A DNA stretch of 64,000 nt from Hymenobacter duratus (GTDB taxonomy: Bacteria; Bacteroidota; Bacteroidia; Cytophagales; Hymenobacteraceae), in contig NZ_JACWZZ010000002.1 in the NCBI RefSeq assembly GCF_014698995.1, positions 620,001-684,000 of the forward strand. Direction: 5' to 3'. Shown piece after piece: positions 26,948 through 35,081 of the stretch. The stretch's first letter is position 1, and each line of letters begins with the position of its first letter. Both the position numbers and the translations under genes were made by a program. Below the pieces are notes generated by a model. It saw nothing but the letters and a program-made list of their open reading frames with translations. It was not told the origin of the DNA and ran no database searches.

Positions 26948-28027
26948 CTACTTGCCAGCCTTATACTTCTCTACCTCGTCCAGAAACTGGTCGAACAGAA
27001 ACTCCGTATCCTGCGGGCCGCCGGCGGCTTCGGGGTGGAACTGGGTGGAGAAGAACGGCTTAGTTTTGTGCTTAATGCCTTCGCAGGTGCCGTCGTTGAG
27101 GTTTTCGAACAGCATATCCCACTCGGCGGGCAGCGTGGCGGTATCCACCGCGAAGCCGTGGTTCTGGCTGGTGATGTAGCAGTGCTGGGTGCCGGTGAGC
27201 TTCACGGGCTGGTTGTGGCTGCGGTGGCCGTATTTCAACTTGAAGGTGTCGCCGCCCGCGGCCAAGCCCATGAGTTGGCTGCCCAGGCAGATACCGAAAA
27301 TCGGCTTGTCCTGGCCTAGCGCCGTTTGCAGGTGGCCAATGGTGGCCTCGCACATTTTGGGGTCGCCGGGGCCGTTGCTCAGGAACAGGCCGTCGTAGTC
27401 GAACTGGGTGAAGTCGTAGTCCCAGGGCACCCGAATCAGCTCCACGTCGCGCTCCAGGAAGCAGCGAATAATGTTGGTTTTGGTGCCGCAGTCAACCAGC
27501 ACGATTTTATGCTGGCCCGTGCCGTAGTGCTGCACGCCCTGAGGGCTCACCTGGGCCACCAGGTTTTCCAAATTGGGGTCGTGCAAAGGCACGTCCTGCT
27601 CGGCCACAATTTTGCCGAGCATGGCGCCCTTCTCGCGCAGCTTCTTGGTGAGCATGCGGGTATCGACGCCGAAGATGCCGGGGATGTTGTACTCCGCCAG
27701 CCAGTCGCCCAGGCTCTTGGCGGCGTTCCAGTGGCTGTGCTCCTCGGAGTAGTAGTTCACCACCAGCCCGGCAATGTGAATCTTGTCCGACTCGAAAATC
27801 TTCGAAATTGACTCGTACAGCTCCTCACCCGGCACCCCGTAGTTGCCCACCATGGGGTAGGTCAGCACCAGAATCTGCCCGGCGAAGGACGGGTCTGTAA
27901 GGTTTTCGGGGTAGCCGGTCATGGCCGTGCTGAATACCACCTCGCCCGCGGCGGAGGTGAAGGCGCCGAACGACTGGCCCTGGATTTCAGTACCGTCTTC
28001 GAGGACGAGTTTTACTGTTTTGGACAT
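26948..28027 (-). CDS. carA: Carbamoyl-phosphate synthase small chain
   Basis: 359 residues. It is the glutaminase subunit of carbamoyl-phosphate synthase and channels ammonia to CarB. The N-terminal domain carries LVLEDGTEIQGQSFG and FSTAMTGYPENLTDPSFAGQILVLTYP. The class I glutamine amidotransferase domain has the nucleophile elbow GICLGSQLMGLAAGG (active Cys), KYGHRSHNQPVK, and the His/Glu pair in FFSTQFHPEAAGGPQDTEFLF. Start ATG 28027 (MSKTVKLVLEDG) is supported by family alignment; an upstream extension would run into a repeat. The leader region contains repeats and palindromes listed separately. Confidence 0.96.
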   Translation of the reverse strand: MSKTVKLVLEDGTEIQGQSFGAFTSAAGEVVFSTAMTGYPENLTDPSFAGQILVLTYPMVGNYGVPGEELYESISKIFESDKIHIAGLVVNYYSEEHSHWNAAKSLGDWLAEYNIPGIFGVDTRMLTKKLREKGAMLGKIVAEQDVPLHDPNLENLVAQVSPQGVQHYGTGQHKIVLVDCGTKTNIIRCFLERDVELIRVPWDYDFTQFDYDGLFLSNGPGDPKMCEATIGHLQTALGQDKPIFGICLGSQLMGLAAGGDTFKLKYGHRSHNQPVKLTGTQHCYITSQNHGFAVDTATLPAEWDMLFENLNDGTCEGIKHKTKPFFSTQFHPEAAGGPQDTEFLFDQFLDEVEKYKAGK

Positions 28028-28496
28028 TTGTAGGGAGGGAATGTAGAGACGCGATACTTCGCGTCTCAATCGTTGCTAACGCTGTCGAGGCTGGGTGTGG
28101 GGCGGGCCGTTCAACGGCGAGACGCGAAGTGTCGCGTCTCTACATAGTGCTCGTATTTCGTTCCGCAACATTTGCCGCCGGCCGGATACAATTTCGGCTG
28201 GAACAGAACCAAACAAGTGAGGTCTATTCCAGCCGAACAATGACTTTAGCCAAACGGGAGAGAAAGAAACTAGATCAATCGGTCCCGCACCCTGCCACTT
28301 CCAAATGTCAGGCATCGGGAAGTCGGGCGGGCATAACTGCTGGAAGGAAAAGGGGGAGGCTGTTCTTTCGGGGAAAGAACTGGCCGGTTGCTGCGCAGGA
28401 GTCACCAATGGCAGCGGGCAGCTTGTCAGAAGGGGAGCGTGGCTCGGGAGCTTCAGGGTGCTACTCATTGGGGCTGCAAGTTAGGCCACAGGTCGT
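28028..28496. other. 469-base region between carA and argD with palindromes
   Basis: Besides the family 2 repeat it holds an 11-bp stem, TTCGGCTGGAA (28193-28203) with 28227-28237, around a 23-nt loop. It also holds a perfect 8-3-8 palindrome, GTTCTTTC-GGG-GAAAGAAC (28362-28380), that could be an operator or a leader hairpin for carA. A minus-strand open frame at 28076-28468 runs through the repeat and has no protein-like composition, so I do not call a gene. Confidence 0.55.
28041..28145. repeat. Nested-palindrome repeat, family 2 (GTAGAGACGC type)
   Basis: Two 27-bp arms (28041-28067 and 28119-28145) are inverted copies with one mismatch. Each arm is itself a hairpin: GAGACGCGA-TACT-TCGCGTCTC. 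It lies just upstream of carA. A second copy sits between argE and argH. Confidence 0.9.
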
Positions 28497-29636
28497 TTAC
28501 TTTTTCACTTCGGCCGGAATTAATGCGTACAGCGCCTGCAAAAACCGGTCTACCTCGGCCTTGGTGATATTCAGCGGGGGCAGCAGGCGCAGCACCGTGG
28601 GGTCGGAGGCGTTGCCCACGAAGATGTGGTGCTCCGAGAGCAGCTGGTCGCGCAGGTCTTTGATGGGGAAATCGTACTTGATGCCCACCATCAGGCCCCG
28701 ACCCCGGATTTCCTCGGCCCCGGCGTGGGCTTCCAGCTCCGTGCGCAGGTAGTCGCCCAGCTCGGCGGCGTGCTGCACCAGGTTTTCCTGCTCAATAACT
28801 TCCAGCACGGCCAGCGCGGCGGCGCAAGCCAGGTGGTTGCCGCCAAACGTGGTACCCAGCAACCCGTAGGAGGCCTTCAGCTCGGGGGAAATCAGGATGC
28901 CGCCAATGGGGAAGCCGTTGCCCATGCCCTTGGCCACCGAAATGACATCGGGCCGGATGCCGGCGTGCTGGTGGGCGAAGAACTTGCCGCTGCGGCCGTA
29001 GCCGCTCTGCACCTCGTCGGCCAGCAGCAGCGCGCCGTACTGCTGGCACAGCGCCGCCAGCCCCTGCAGAAACTCATCGGAGGGCATAATGATACCGCCC
29101 ACGCCCTGGATGGGCTCGATGATGACCCCGCACACGTCGCCGCCCTGCAGCACCTGCTCCACTGCCGCCAGGTCGTACTCTAGGAAGCTGATGTGGTGGT
29201 CGGCGTTGAAAGGCGCCACAATTTTGGCGTTATCGGTGGCGGCTACCGCGCCCGAGGTGCGCCCGTGGAACGCGCCTTTGAAGGCAATGACACGCTTTTT
29301 GCCGGTGTGGAAGGAAGCCAGCTTCAGCGCATTCTCGTTGGCCTCGGCCCCGGAGTTGCACAGAAACAGCGTGTAGTCCTCGTAGCCCGACACCCGGCCC
29401 AGCTTCTCGGCCAACTCCCGCTGAATCGGAATCTGCACCGAGTTGGAGTAGAAGCCGATGTTGCCAAGTTGCTCAGTGAGGCGCTGCACGTAGTGCGGGT
29501 GCGAGTGGCCGATGCTGATAACGGCGTGCCCGCCGTAAAAATCCAGATACTCCTGGCCTTTGTCGTCCCAGAGTTTCGCCCCCAGCGCCTTCACGGGCGT
29601 GATGTTGACGAGCGGATACACGTTGAAAAGCTCCAT
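28497..29636 (-). CDS. argD: Acetylornithine (acyl-ornithine) aminotransferase
   Basis: 379 residues. It is a class III PLP aminotransferase that converts N-acylglutamate semialdehyde to N-acylornithine. Key blocks are YLDFYGGHAVISIGHSHPHYV, LFLCNSGAEANENALKLA, AFKGAFHGRTSGAVAAT, the PLP-binding Asp in LLLADEVQSGYGRSGKFFA, the Schiff-base Lys in VISVAKGMGNGFPIGG, and TTFGGNHLACAAALAVLE. The length is normal. It is downstream of argC on the same strand, with repeat family 3 in the gap. It could act on acetyl or succinyl intermediates, matching ArgF'. Confidence 0.93.
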   Translation of the reverse strand: MELFNVYPLVNITPVKALGAKLWDDKGQEYLDFYGGHAVISIGHSHPHYVQRLTEQLGNIGFYSNSVQIPIQRELAEKLGRVSGYEDYTLFLCNSGAEANENALKLASFHTGKKRVIAFKGAFHGRTSGAVAATDNAKIVAPFNADHHISFLEYDLAAVEQVLQGGDVCGVIIEPIQGVGGIIMPSDEFLQGLAALCQQYGALLLADEVQSGYGRSGKFFAHQHAGIRPDVISVAKGMGNGFPIGGILISPELKASYGLLGTTFGGNHLACAAALAVLEVIEQENLVQHAAELGDYLRTELEAHAGAEEIRGRGLMVGIKYDFPIKDLRDQLLSEHHIFVGNASDPTVLRLLPPLNITKAEVDRFLQALYALIPAEVKK

Positions 29637-29661
29637 GGTTGTTGCGGTAATCCCAGTGTTC

Positions 29662-29743
29662 CCAGGGTTGAAACCCTGGGCTAGTCAGCGAAAAAACGAA
29701 GTAGAAAATGCGGCCACTACGTAGCCCAGGGCTTCAGCCCTGG
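29662..29743. repeat. Nested-palindrome repeat, family 3 (CCCAGGG type)
   Basis: Two 22-nt inverted arms (29662-29683 and 29722-29743) have two mismatches. Each arm is also a hairpin, for example CCCAGGGTT-GA-AACCCTGGG at 29661-29680 and CCAGGGCT-TC-AGCCCTGG at 29726-29743. It lies between argC (stop) and argD (start). Confidence 0.85.
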
Positions 29744-29766
29744 TACACCCGCGCCATTGGCATCAG

Positions 29767-30747
29767 TTAAAACAGCCCAGCCTTCAACCCCAAGCCCGTC
29801 GTTTCGGGCAAACCGAAGATCAGGTTCATGTTCTGCACGGCCTGGCCGGAAGCGCCTTTCACCAGGTTGTCGATAACCGAGGTAATAAGCAGCTGCTTGC
29901 CGAGTTTCTGCACGTGCAGCAGGCATTTGTTGGTGTTGACTACCTGCTTCAGATGCACTTCCTTGTCAGATACCGTGGTGAACGGGGCGTCCTGGTAGAA
30001 CTGCTGGTAGAGCACACGGGCCTCGCCTTGGGTCAAATCCGACGGCGTATAGACACTGGCGAAGATGCCCCGGGTGAAGTTGCCGCGGTACGGGATAAAG
30101 TGGATATCCACCGCCAGCTCATGCTGCAGCTGCGCCAGGCTCTCCCCTATCTCGCCCAAATGCTGGTGCGTGAAGGGCTTGTAGATGGACACGTTGTTAG
30201 TGCGCCACGAGAAATGCACCGTCTCCGAGAGGCTCTGCCCCGCGCCCGTGCTGCCCGTAATGGCCGATACGTGCACGTCATCCGTCAGCTTGCCCGCCTG
30301 GGCCAGCGGCAGCAGTACCAGCTGGATGGCCGTGGCGAAGCAGCCGGGGTTGGCAATGCTCTGGGCCTGCTGGATTTGGCTTTTGTTCAGCTCCGGCAGC
30401 CCGTACACAAACTCCCGGCCTTCAAACTCGGCGTCGGCTTCCAGGCGGAAGTCGTTGCTCAGGTCGATGATGTGGGTGGTTTCGGGTAGCGGGTTCTGAG
30501 TCAGCCAGGCTTTGGAGTTGCCGTGGCCCAGGCACAGAAACACCACGTCCTCGTCGCCCTGCAGCGCGGCCGCGAAGCGCAGCTCCGTGTCGCCCACCAG
30601 GTCGTCGTGCACCTGGTAGATAGGGTTGCCGGCGTTGGAAGAACTCACGATGCCACCCAGCTCCACAAACTCGTGGTGCAGCAGAATCCGCAGCAGCTCC
30701 CCCGCCGTGTAGCCGGCCCCGCCGACGATGCCAGCCTTAATTTTCAT
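29767..30747 (-). CDS. argC: N-acetyl-gamma-glutamyl-phosphate reductase
   Basis: 326 residues. It reduces the acylglutamyl phosphate made by ArgB to the semialdehyde with NADPH. The N-terminal Rossmann motif is GIVGGAGYTAGELLRILLHH. The catalytic Cys lies in SIANPGCFATAIQLVLLPL, and the conserved His region is HFIPYRGNFTRGIFASVY. Other family blocks are VFLCLGHGNSKAWL and DLSNDFRLEADAEF. Its start overlaps the end of argG by 11 bases on the same strand, so the two are translationally linked. Confidence 0.96.
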   Translation of the reverse strand: MKIKAGIVGGAGYTAGELLRILLHHEFVELGGIVSSSNAGNPIYQVHDDLVGDTELRFAAALQGDEDVVFLCLGHGNSKAWLTQNPLPETTHIIDLSNDFRLEADAEFEGREFVYGLPELNKSQIQQAQSIANPGCFATAIQLVLLPLAQAGKLTDDVHVSAITGSTGAGQSLSETVHFSWRTNNVSIYKPFTHQHLGEIGESLAQLQHELAVDIHFIPYRGNFTRGIFASVYTPSDLTQGEARVLYQQFYQDAPFTTVSDKEVHLKQVVNTNKCLLHVQKLGKQLLITSVIDNLVKGASGQAVQNMNLIFGLPETTGLGLKAGLF

Positions 30748-31927
30748 CGTTGAATGAGCCGTGAATCCGCAGCTGGTTGCTGAAGATTTTGATGAAGCCT
30801 TTCGCGTCGCGCGAGTCCCAGGCGTTGTTTTCCTCGCCGTAGGTGGCCACCTTCGACTGCATCATATCAAACGGCGACTCCACGCCCAGCAGCTCAAACT
30901 GATACGGCTTCAGCGTCACGTACACCGTACCCGACACCCGCGCCTGCGACGATTCCAGGAACGCCTCCATGTCGCGCATCACCGGGTCTAGGTACTGGGC
31001 CTCGTGCAGAAGCGTGCCGTACCAGTTGGCGATGTAGTCCTTGTGCAGCAGTTGCCAGCGGCTGGAGGTGTGCTTTTCCAGCAAGTGGTGGCCTTTGATG
31101 AGGATCAGCGGCGCGGGCGCCTCGAAGCCCACGCGGCCCTTGATGCCTAGAATCGTGTCGCCCACGTGGGTGTCGCGGCCGATGGCGTACTGGCCGGCCA
31201 GCTCGTTGAGGGCCACAATCAGATCCACGGGCTTCATAGTTTCGCCGTTCAGGGCCACCGGCTCACCTTTCTCGAAGGTGATGCTGATTTCCTGCGGCTC
31301 GTGCTGGCTCAATTGCGTCGGCCAGGCCGACTCGGGCAGGCCCTGGCGGGAGGTCAGGGTTTCCACGCCACCCACGCTGGTGCCCCAGATGCCTTTGTTG
31401 ATGGAATATTTGGCTTTTTCCCAGCTCATCTCCACGCCATTCTGCTGCAGATACTCGATTTCCTGCTGGCGCGAGAGGCCCAGGTCGCGGATGGGCGTGA
31501 TGATTTCGGTGTCGGGCGAAATCACCGAAAAGGCCACATCGAAGCGTACCTGGTCGTTGCCGGCGCCGGTGCTGCCGTGGGCAATGTAGTCGGCCTTGTT
31601 CTCGCGGGCGTACTCGGCCAGCGCCAGGCTCTGGAACATGCGCTCGGCACTCACGCTCAGCGGGTAGGTGTCGTTTTTGAGCACGTTACCGGCCAGCAGG
31701 TAGCGCAGGCACTGCTGGTAGAACCGCTCGGTCACGTCAATCACCTCGTGGCGCGTGGAGCCCATTTCGTAGGCGCGCTGCTCGATGCCAGCCAGCTCCT
31801 CCTCGGAGAACCCGCCCGAGTTAACAATCACCGTGTGTACTTCCAGACCCAGCTCGCGGGTCAGGTACACCACGCAATAGGACGTATCCAAGCCGCCGCT
31901 ATAGGCGAGAACTACCTTTTTTTTCAT
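30737..31927 (-). CDS. argG: Argininosuccinate synthase
   Basis: 396 residues. It joins citrulline and aspartate using ATP. The N-terminal PP-loop is VVLAYSGGLDTSYCVVYL. ADYIAHGSTGAGNDQVRFDVAF is the conserved aspartate/ATP region, and LSQHEPQEISITFEKGEPVALNGE is also a family block. The start MKKKVVLAYSGG is unambiguous. It is the second gene of the minus-strand arginine series, after the GNAT gene, with a family 1 repeat in the 142-base gap. It overlaps argC at its 3' end. Confidence 0.96.
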   Translation of the reverse strand: MKKKVVLAYSGGLDTSYCVVYLTRELGLEVHTVIVNSGGFSEEELAGIEQRAYEMGSTRHEVIDVTERFYQQCLRYLLAGNVLKNDTYPLSVSAERMFQSLALAEYARENKADYIAHGSTGAGNDQVRFDVAFSVISPDTEIITPIRDLGLSRQQEIEYLQQNGVEMSWEKAKYSINKGIWGTSVGGVETLTSRQGLPESAWPTQLSQHEPQEISITFEKGEPVALNGETMKPVDLIVALNELAGQYAIGRDTHVGDTILGIKGRVGFEAPAPLILIKGHHLLEKHTSSRWQLLHKDYIANWYGTLLHEAQYLDPVMRDMEAFLESSQARVSGTVYVTLKPYQFELLGVESPFDMMQSKVATYGEENNAWDSRDAKGFIKIFSNQLRIHGSFNDEN

Positions 31928-31951
31928 GGAGTGCTGTGTAGTATTAGTGGG

Positions 31952-32054
31952 CCGTCATGCAGAGGCGGAGCCGAAGCATCTCGCGTGCTGAGGTTGTGAT
32001 GCTATTCATGGCGTCAGCCATGCGAGATGCTTCGGCTCCGCCTCTGCATGACGG
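31952..32054. repeat. Family 1 repeat, GGCGGAG variant
   Basis: A perfect 33-bp inverted repeat (31952-31984 with 32022-32054) has the ends CCGTCATG and the shared core CCGAAGCATCTC. Its inner motif is CAGAGGCGGAG in place of the usual CTGAGCGAAG. It lies between argG and the GNAT gene. Confidence 0.9.
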
Positions 32055-32069
32055 GCTGACGGCAATTGA

Positions 32070-32639
32070 TTAGTGCTTCTGCTCCAGAATTTCAATGGAT
32101 TGCTGCGTGAAGCTGTCGTCCAGCGTATCGTACACCATGCCGGTGCAGAGGCACATTTTGCGCTGGTTTTCCATCAGGATGCCGTAGTTTTTGCAACTGG
32201 AGCAGCCCTTCCAGAAGTCGTCCGACTGCGTGAGCTCGGGGAAGGTCACGGGGCGGTAGCCCAGCTCGTTGTTGATCTTCATCACGGCCGCCGAAGTGGT
32301 GATACCGAAGATCTTAGCCGCCGGGTACTTGGTGCGCGACAGTTCAAACACGCGGTGCTTGATGGCGCGGCCCAGGCCTTCCTTGCGCAGCTCGGTGTTC
32401 ACAATCAGCCCCGAGTTCACCACAAATTTCGCGTCCTCGAAGGTTTCGATGTAGCAGAAACCCGCCAGCTGGTCATCGAGGAAGGCAATGATGGCATCAC
32501 CCTTTTCCATCTTCTTAATCAGATAGTTAGGATCACGCTTGGCAATGCCGACGCCGCGGGTTTTGGCGGATTCGGCGTACCATTGACAGAGGATTTCCAC
32601 ATACTGCGCATCGGCAGCATCGGCGACTCGTAGGAACAT
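32070..32639 (-). CDS. GNAT acetyltransferase, candidate acylglutamate synthase
   Basis: 189 residues from ATG 32639 (MFLRVADAADAQYVEIL). The GNAT fold is indicated by GDAIIAFLDDQLAGFCYIE, then the acyl-CoA loop region VVNSGLIVNTELRKEGLGRAIKHRVFEL, and a terminal KIFGITTSAAVMKINNELGYRPV. An unusual C-terminal extension carries a Cys cluster: CSSC at 146-149 and CLC at 163-165 (DFWKGCSSCKNYG, RKMCLCTGMVYD), which could bind zinc. It sits first in the minus-strand arginine series, immediately before argG. No argJ or classical argA is present in the window, so it is the best candidate for N-acetyl- or N-succinylglutamate synthase. That function is inferred from context. Confidence 0.75.
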   Translation of the reverse strand: MFLRVADAADAQYVEILCQWYAESAKTRGVGIAKRDPNYLIKKMEKGDAIIAFLDDQLAGFCYIETFEDAKFVVNSGLIVNTELRKEGLGRAIKHRVFELSRTKYPAAKIFGITTSAAVMKINNELGYRPVTFPELTQSDDFWKGCSSCKNYGILMENQRKMCLCTGMVYDTLDDSFTQQSIEILEQKH

Positions 32640-33058
32640 GGTCAAAGCTCGGTGGGCTGCCGGAGTTGGGCAGCAGACTCGGAAAGACGAAAAGCGGGAG
32701 GGGAACGGCGCGGGCCAGGCAAAGCCTATGCTCAGGCAGAAACGCCGATAGCGACAAAAACCCAAAAAGAAGGTGGGGCCAGCAGGCCGGGGAGCGGGGT
32801 ATCCCGGCGGATACCGGGCAACGTCACACGAAGGCTTACACTCGGACTAGGGTCGGTTGATTCGGGAGGTGTCTCTTGGGGTGGGCTCCGGAGGGAGGAC
32901 CCGGCGTCGGTTCGCGGTAGAGGCGGAACCCGGACGTACTATTGCAGCCAGCGGTTAAGCTGGCATGATTCGCACGACCAGTCTAGGTCGTCGCAGAAGC
33001 GCAATAGAAGAGAGTTGAATCATGACGGATGCCGCGGCGAGGCGAGGGAGTGTTTTCA

Positions 33059-33079
33059 CGGTTTAAATCGTTTAAACCG
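33059..33079. promoter_or_regulatory. 21-bp palindrome upstream of argB, possible operator
   Basis: CGGTTTAAA-TCG-TTTAAACCG is a perfect 9-3-9 palindrome lying 10-60 bp upstream of the predicted argB promoter. Its position between divergent arginine transcripts suggests a regulator site. The sequence is not an ArgR ARG box I recognise. Confidence 0.5.
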
Positions 33080-33087
33080 CTAAATCG

Positions 33088-33121
33088 TTGCAAAACTAGA
33101 TGATTTTTTTCGGAAACTTTG
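33088..33121 (+). promoter_or_regulatory. Candidate argB promoter
   Basis: A near-consensus -7 box AAACTTTG (33114-33121) has TTG at 33088-33090, with a spacer of 23 nt; leader about 115 nt to the ATG at 33243. Confidence 0.4.
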
Positions 33122-33242
33122 CCGCTCCGGGAGCAAAATAAATTTCTTAACAGTGAGGCCGCCCGGTTGCAGCCGGGGCCCGATGAGCCTCATTTTGGCA
33201 GCGTACGGCGCGCAATGCCGCATTTCTCCCTACTTGCATCCT

Positions 33243-34025
33243 ATGAGCGAAGGCCTGAAAATTTTTAAAATCGGGGGCGGCATTATTGATGATGACGCCC
33301 AGCTGCAGCGGTTTCTGCGGGAGCTGGCGCAAGTGCCGGGCCGCAAGGTGCTGGTCCACGGCGGCGGCAAAGGCGCCAGCCAGATGCTGCGCGACCTGGG
33401 CCAGGAACCCCAAATGGTGCAGGGCCGCCGCATCACCGACGCGGCCACCCTCGACATTGTGACCATGTTCTACGCCGGCAAAACCAACAAGCAGGTGGTG
33501 GCCGGCCTGCAGGCCGCGGGCGTGAATGCGCTGGGCCTCTCCGGCGCCGATGGCAACGCCATCCGGGCCGTGCGGCGGCCGGTCAAGGACATTGACTACG
33601 GCTTCGTGGGCGACCTGCCACCCGACGCGGTAAACGTGCCCCTGCTGCACCAGTTGCTGGAAACCGGCATGCTGCCCGTGTTCTGCGCCATCACCCACGA
33701 CGGCGCGGGCCAGCTGCTCAACACCAACGCCGATACCATTGCCAGCGTGCTGGCCTGCGCCCTAGCCCCGCACTACGCCGTGGAGCTGCACTACTGCTTC
33801 GAGAAGGACGGCGTGCTGCACGACGTGAATGACGACGCCTCGGTAATTCCGCAGATAACCGCCGCCGAGTACCAGCAGCTGAAGGCCGCGGGCGTCATTG
33901 CGGCCGGCATGGTGCCCAAGCTGGATAACGCCTTTGCCGCCCTGGAGGCCGGCGTGGAGCGGGTGGTTATCGAGCACGCCCTGCGCATCAACGAGCCCGT
34001 AAAAACCGTGCTATGCCGGAGCTAA
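33243..34025 (+). CDS. argB: Acetylglutamate kinase
   Basis: 260 residues. It phosphorylates N-acylglutamate. Amino-acid-kinase blocks: KIGGGIIDDDAQL (the second Gly-rich loop is VLVHGGGKGASQML), GRRITDAATLDIVTMFYAGKTNKQVV, GLSGADGNAIRAVRR, LPVFCAITHDGAGQLLNTNADTIASVLA and the terminal MVPKLDNAFAALEAGVERVVI with its catalytic Lys. I chose ATG 33243 (MSEGLKIFKIGGG), the usual start in Bacteroidota. Its last 13 bases overlap the argE start, so both are probably one transcript with argH. Confidence 0.95.
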   Translation: MSEGLKIFKIGGGIIDDDAQLQRFLRELAQVPGRKVLVHGGGKGASQMLRDLGQEPQMVQGRRITDAATLDIVTMFYAGKTNKQVVAGLQAAGVNALGLSGADGNAIRAVRRPVKDIDYGFVGDLPPDAVNVPLLHQLLETGMLPVFCAITHDGAGQLLNTNADTIASVLACALAPHYAVELHYCFEKDGVLHDVNDDASVIPQITAAEYQQLKAAGVIAAGMVPKLDNAFAALEAGVERVVIEHALRINEPVKTVLCRS

Positions 34026-35080
34026 CCGCCCTTACCCACGACGCCATTGAGCTGCTGACCCAACTGGTGCAGACACCCTCCTTCTCGCGGGAAGAAGACC
34101 AGACGGCCGAGCTGATCTTCCGGTTTCTGACGTTCCACGGGGCCCGCCCCCAGCGCGACGCCAATAACGTGTGGGCCGTTTCGAAGCACTTCGACCCGGC
34201 CCGGCCCACCATCCTGCTCAACTCCCACCACGACACCGTGAAGCCCGGCGCGTCCTGGACTGCCGACCCGTTCGGGGCCGCGGTGGAAGGCGACCGGCTG
34301 ACCGGCCTGGGCAGCAATGACGCGGGGGCTTCGGCGGTGAGTCTGCTGGCCACGTTCCTCTACTTCCACGAACGAGAGAATCTGCCCTACAACCTTATCT
34401 GCGCCATTACGGCCGAGGAGGAGGTATCGGGCGCGAACGGCATCCGCCGGCTGCTGCCGCTGCTGCCCCGGATTGACCTGGGCATTGTGGGTGAGCCGAC
34501 GCAGATGGACCTGGCCGTGGCCGAAAAAGGTCTGGTGGTGCTCGACTGCGTAGCCCACGGCCGCACCGGCCACGCCGCCCGCGAAGAAGGCGAAAACGCC
34601 CTCTACAAAGCCCTCGACGACGTGCAGCGCCTGCGCAACTACCGGTTCGAGCGAGTATCGGAGCTGCTGGGCCCGGTGAAGCTGACCGTGACGCAGCTGC
34701 AGGCCGGCACCCAGCACAACGTGGTGCCCGACCGCTGCACCTTCGTGGCCGACGTGCGCACCAACGAGCTGTATACCAACCCCGAAGTGGTGGAGCTCGT
34801 GCGCGGCCTCATTGGAGCTGAGGTGACGCCCCGCTCCACTCACCTCAACTCCTCGCGCATCCCGCTCACGCACCCGCTGGTGCAGCGCGGCGTGGCGCTG
34901 GGCCGCCGTACCTTCGGCTCCGTCACCCTCTCCGACCAGTCGATGATGCCGTTCACCACCGTCAAAATCGGCCCTGGCGACTCGGCCCGCTCCCACACCC
35001 CCGACGAGTACATCCTGCTCAGCGAAATCCGCGCCGGCATGCAGGGGTACGTGGAGTTGCTGGACGGGCTGGAGCTGTGA
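34013..35080 (+). CDS. argE: M20 family acyl-ornithine/citrulline deacylase
   Basis: 355 residues. M20 metallopeptidase; in this context it removes the acyl group from acylcitrulline or acylornithine. Metal-binding blocks are ILLNSHHDTVKPG (His and Asp), GLGSNDAGASAVSLLA (bridging Asp), ITAEEEVSGANGI (catalytic Glu pair) and GIVGEPTQMDLAVAEKG. The terminal His appears in GDSARSHTPDEYI. A lid dimerisation domain with the HGRTGHAA motif is present. The ATG lies inside argB and the overlap is 13 bases. The exact substrate is not resolved by sequence. Confidence 0.9.
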   Translation: MPELTALTHDAIELLTQLVQTPSFSREEDQTAELIFRFLTFHGARPQRDANNVWAVSKHFDPARPTILLNSHHDTVKPGASWTADPFGAAVEGDRLTGLGSNDAGASAVSLLATFLYFHERENLPYNLICAITAEEEVSGANGIRRLLPLLPRIDLGIVGEPTQMDLAVAEKGLVVLDCVAHGRTGHAAREEGENALYKALDDVQRLRNYRFERVSELLGPVKLTVTQLQAGTQHNVVPDRCTFVADVRTNELYTNPEVVELVRGLIGAEVTPRSTHLNSSRIPLTHPLVQRGVALGRRTFGSVTLSDQSMMPFTTVKIGPGDSARSHTPDEYILLSEIRAGMQGYVELLDGLEL

Positions 35081-35081
35081 G

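Larger units (their letters stand above)
32640..33242. other. 603-base divergent intergenic region of the arginine operons
   Basis: GC-rich and rich in local hairpins: GGTATCC-CGGC-GGATACC (32798-32815), CCAGC-N6-GCTGG (32948-32963) and ACGACC-N6-GGTCGT (32974-32991). It contains no recognisable gene; the open frame at 32652-33083 has no protein-like character. It must hold the promoters of the GNAT-argG and argB-argE-argH transcripts, and could encode a structured leader or small RNA. Confidence 0.5.

Noticed and set aside
28076..28468. Minus-strand open frame between carA and argD
   Set aside because: It runs through a repeat element, has no recognisable domain and no clear start context.
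32760..33000. RNase P, tmRNA or SRP RNA gene in the arginine divergent region
   Set aside because: None of the hallmark sequences of these RNAs was found on either strand, despite local hairpins.
32652..33083. Plus-strand open frame in the arginine divergent region
   Set aside because: Composition is Arg/Gly/Ser-rich without structure, it covers hairpins and the palindrome, and no promoter or ribosome-binding site precedes it.
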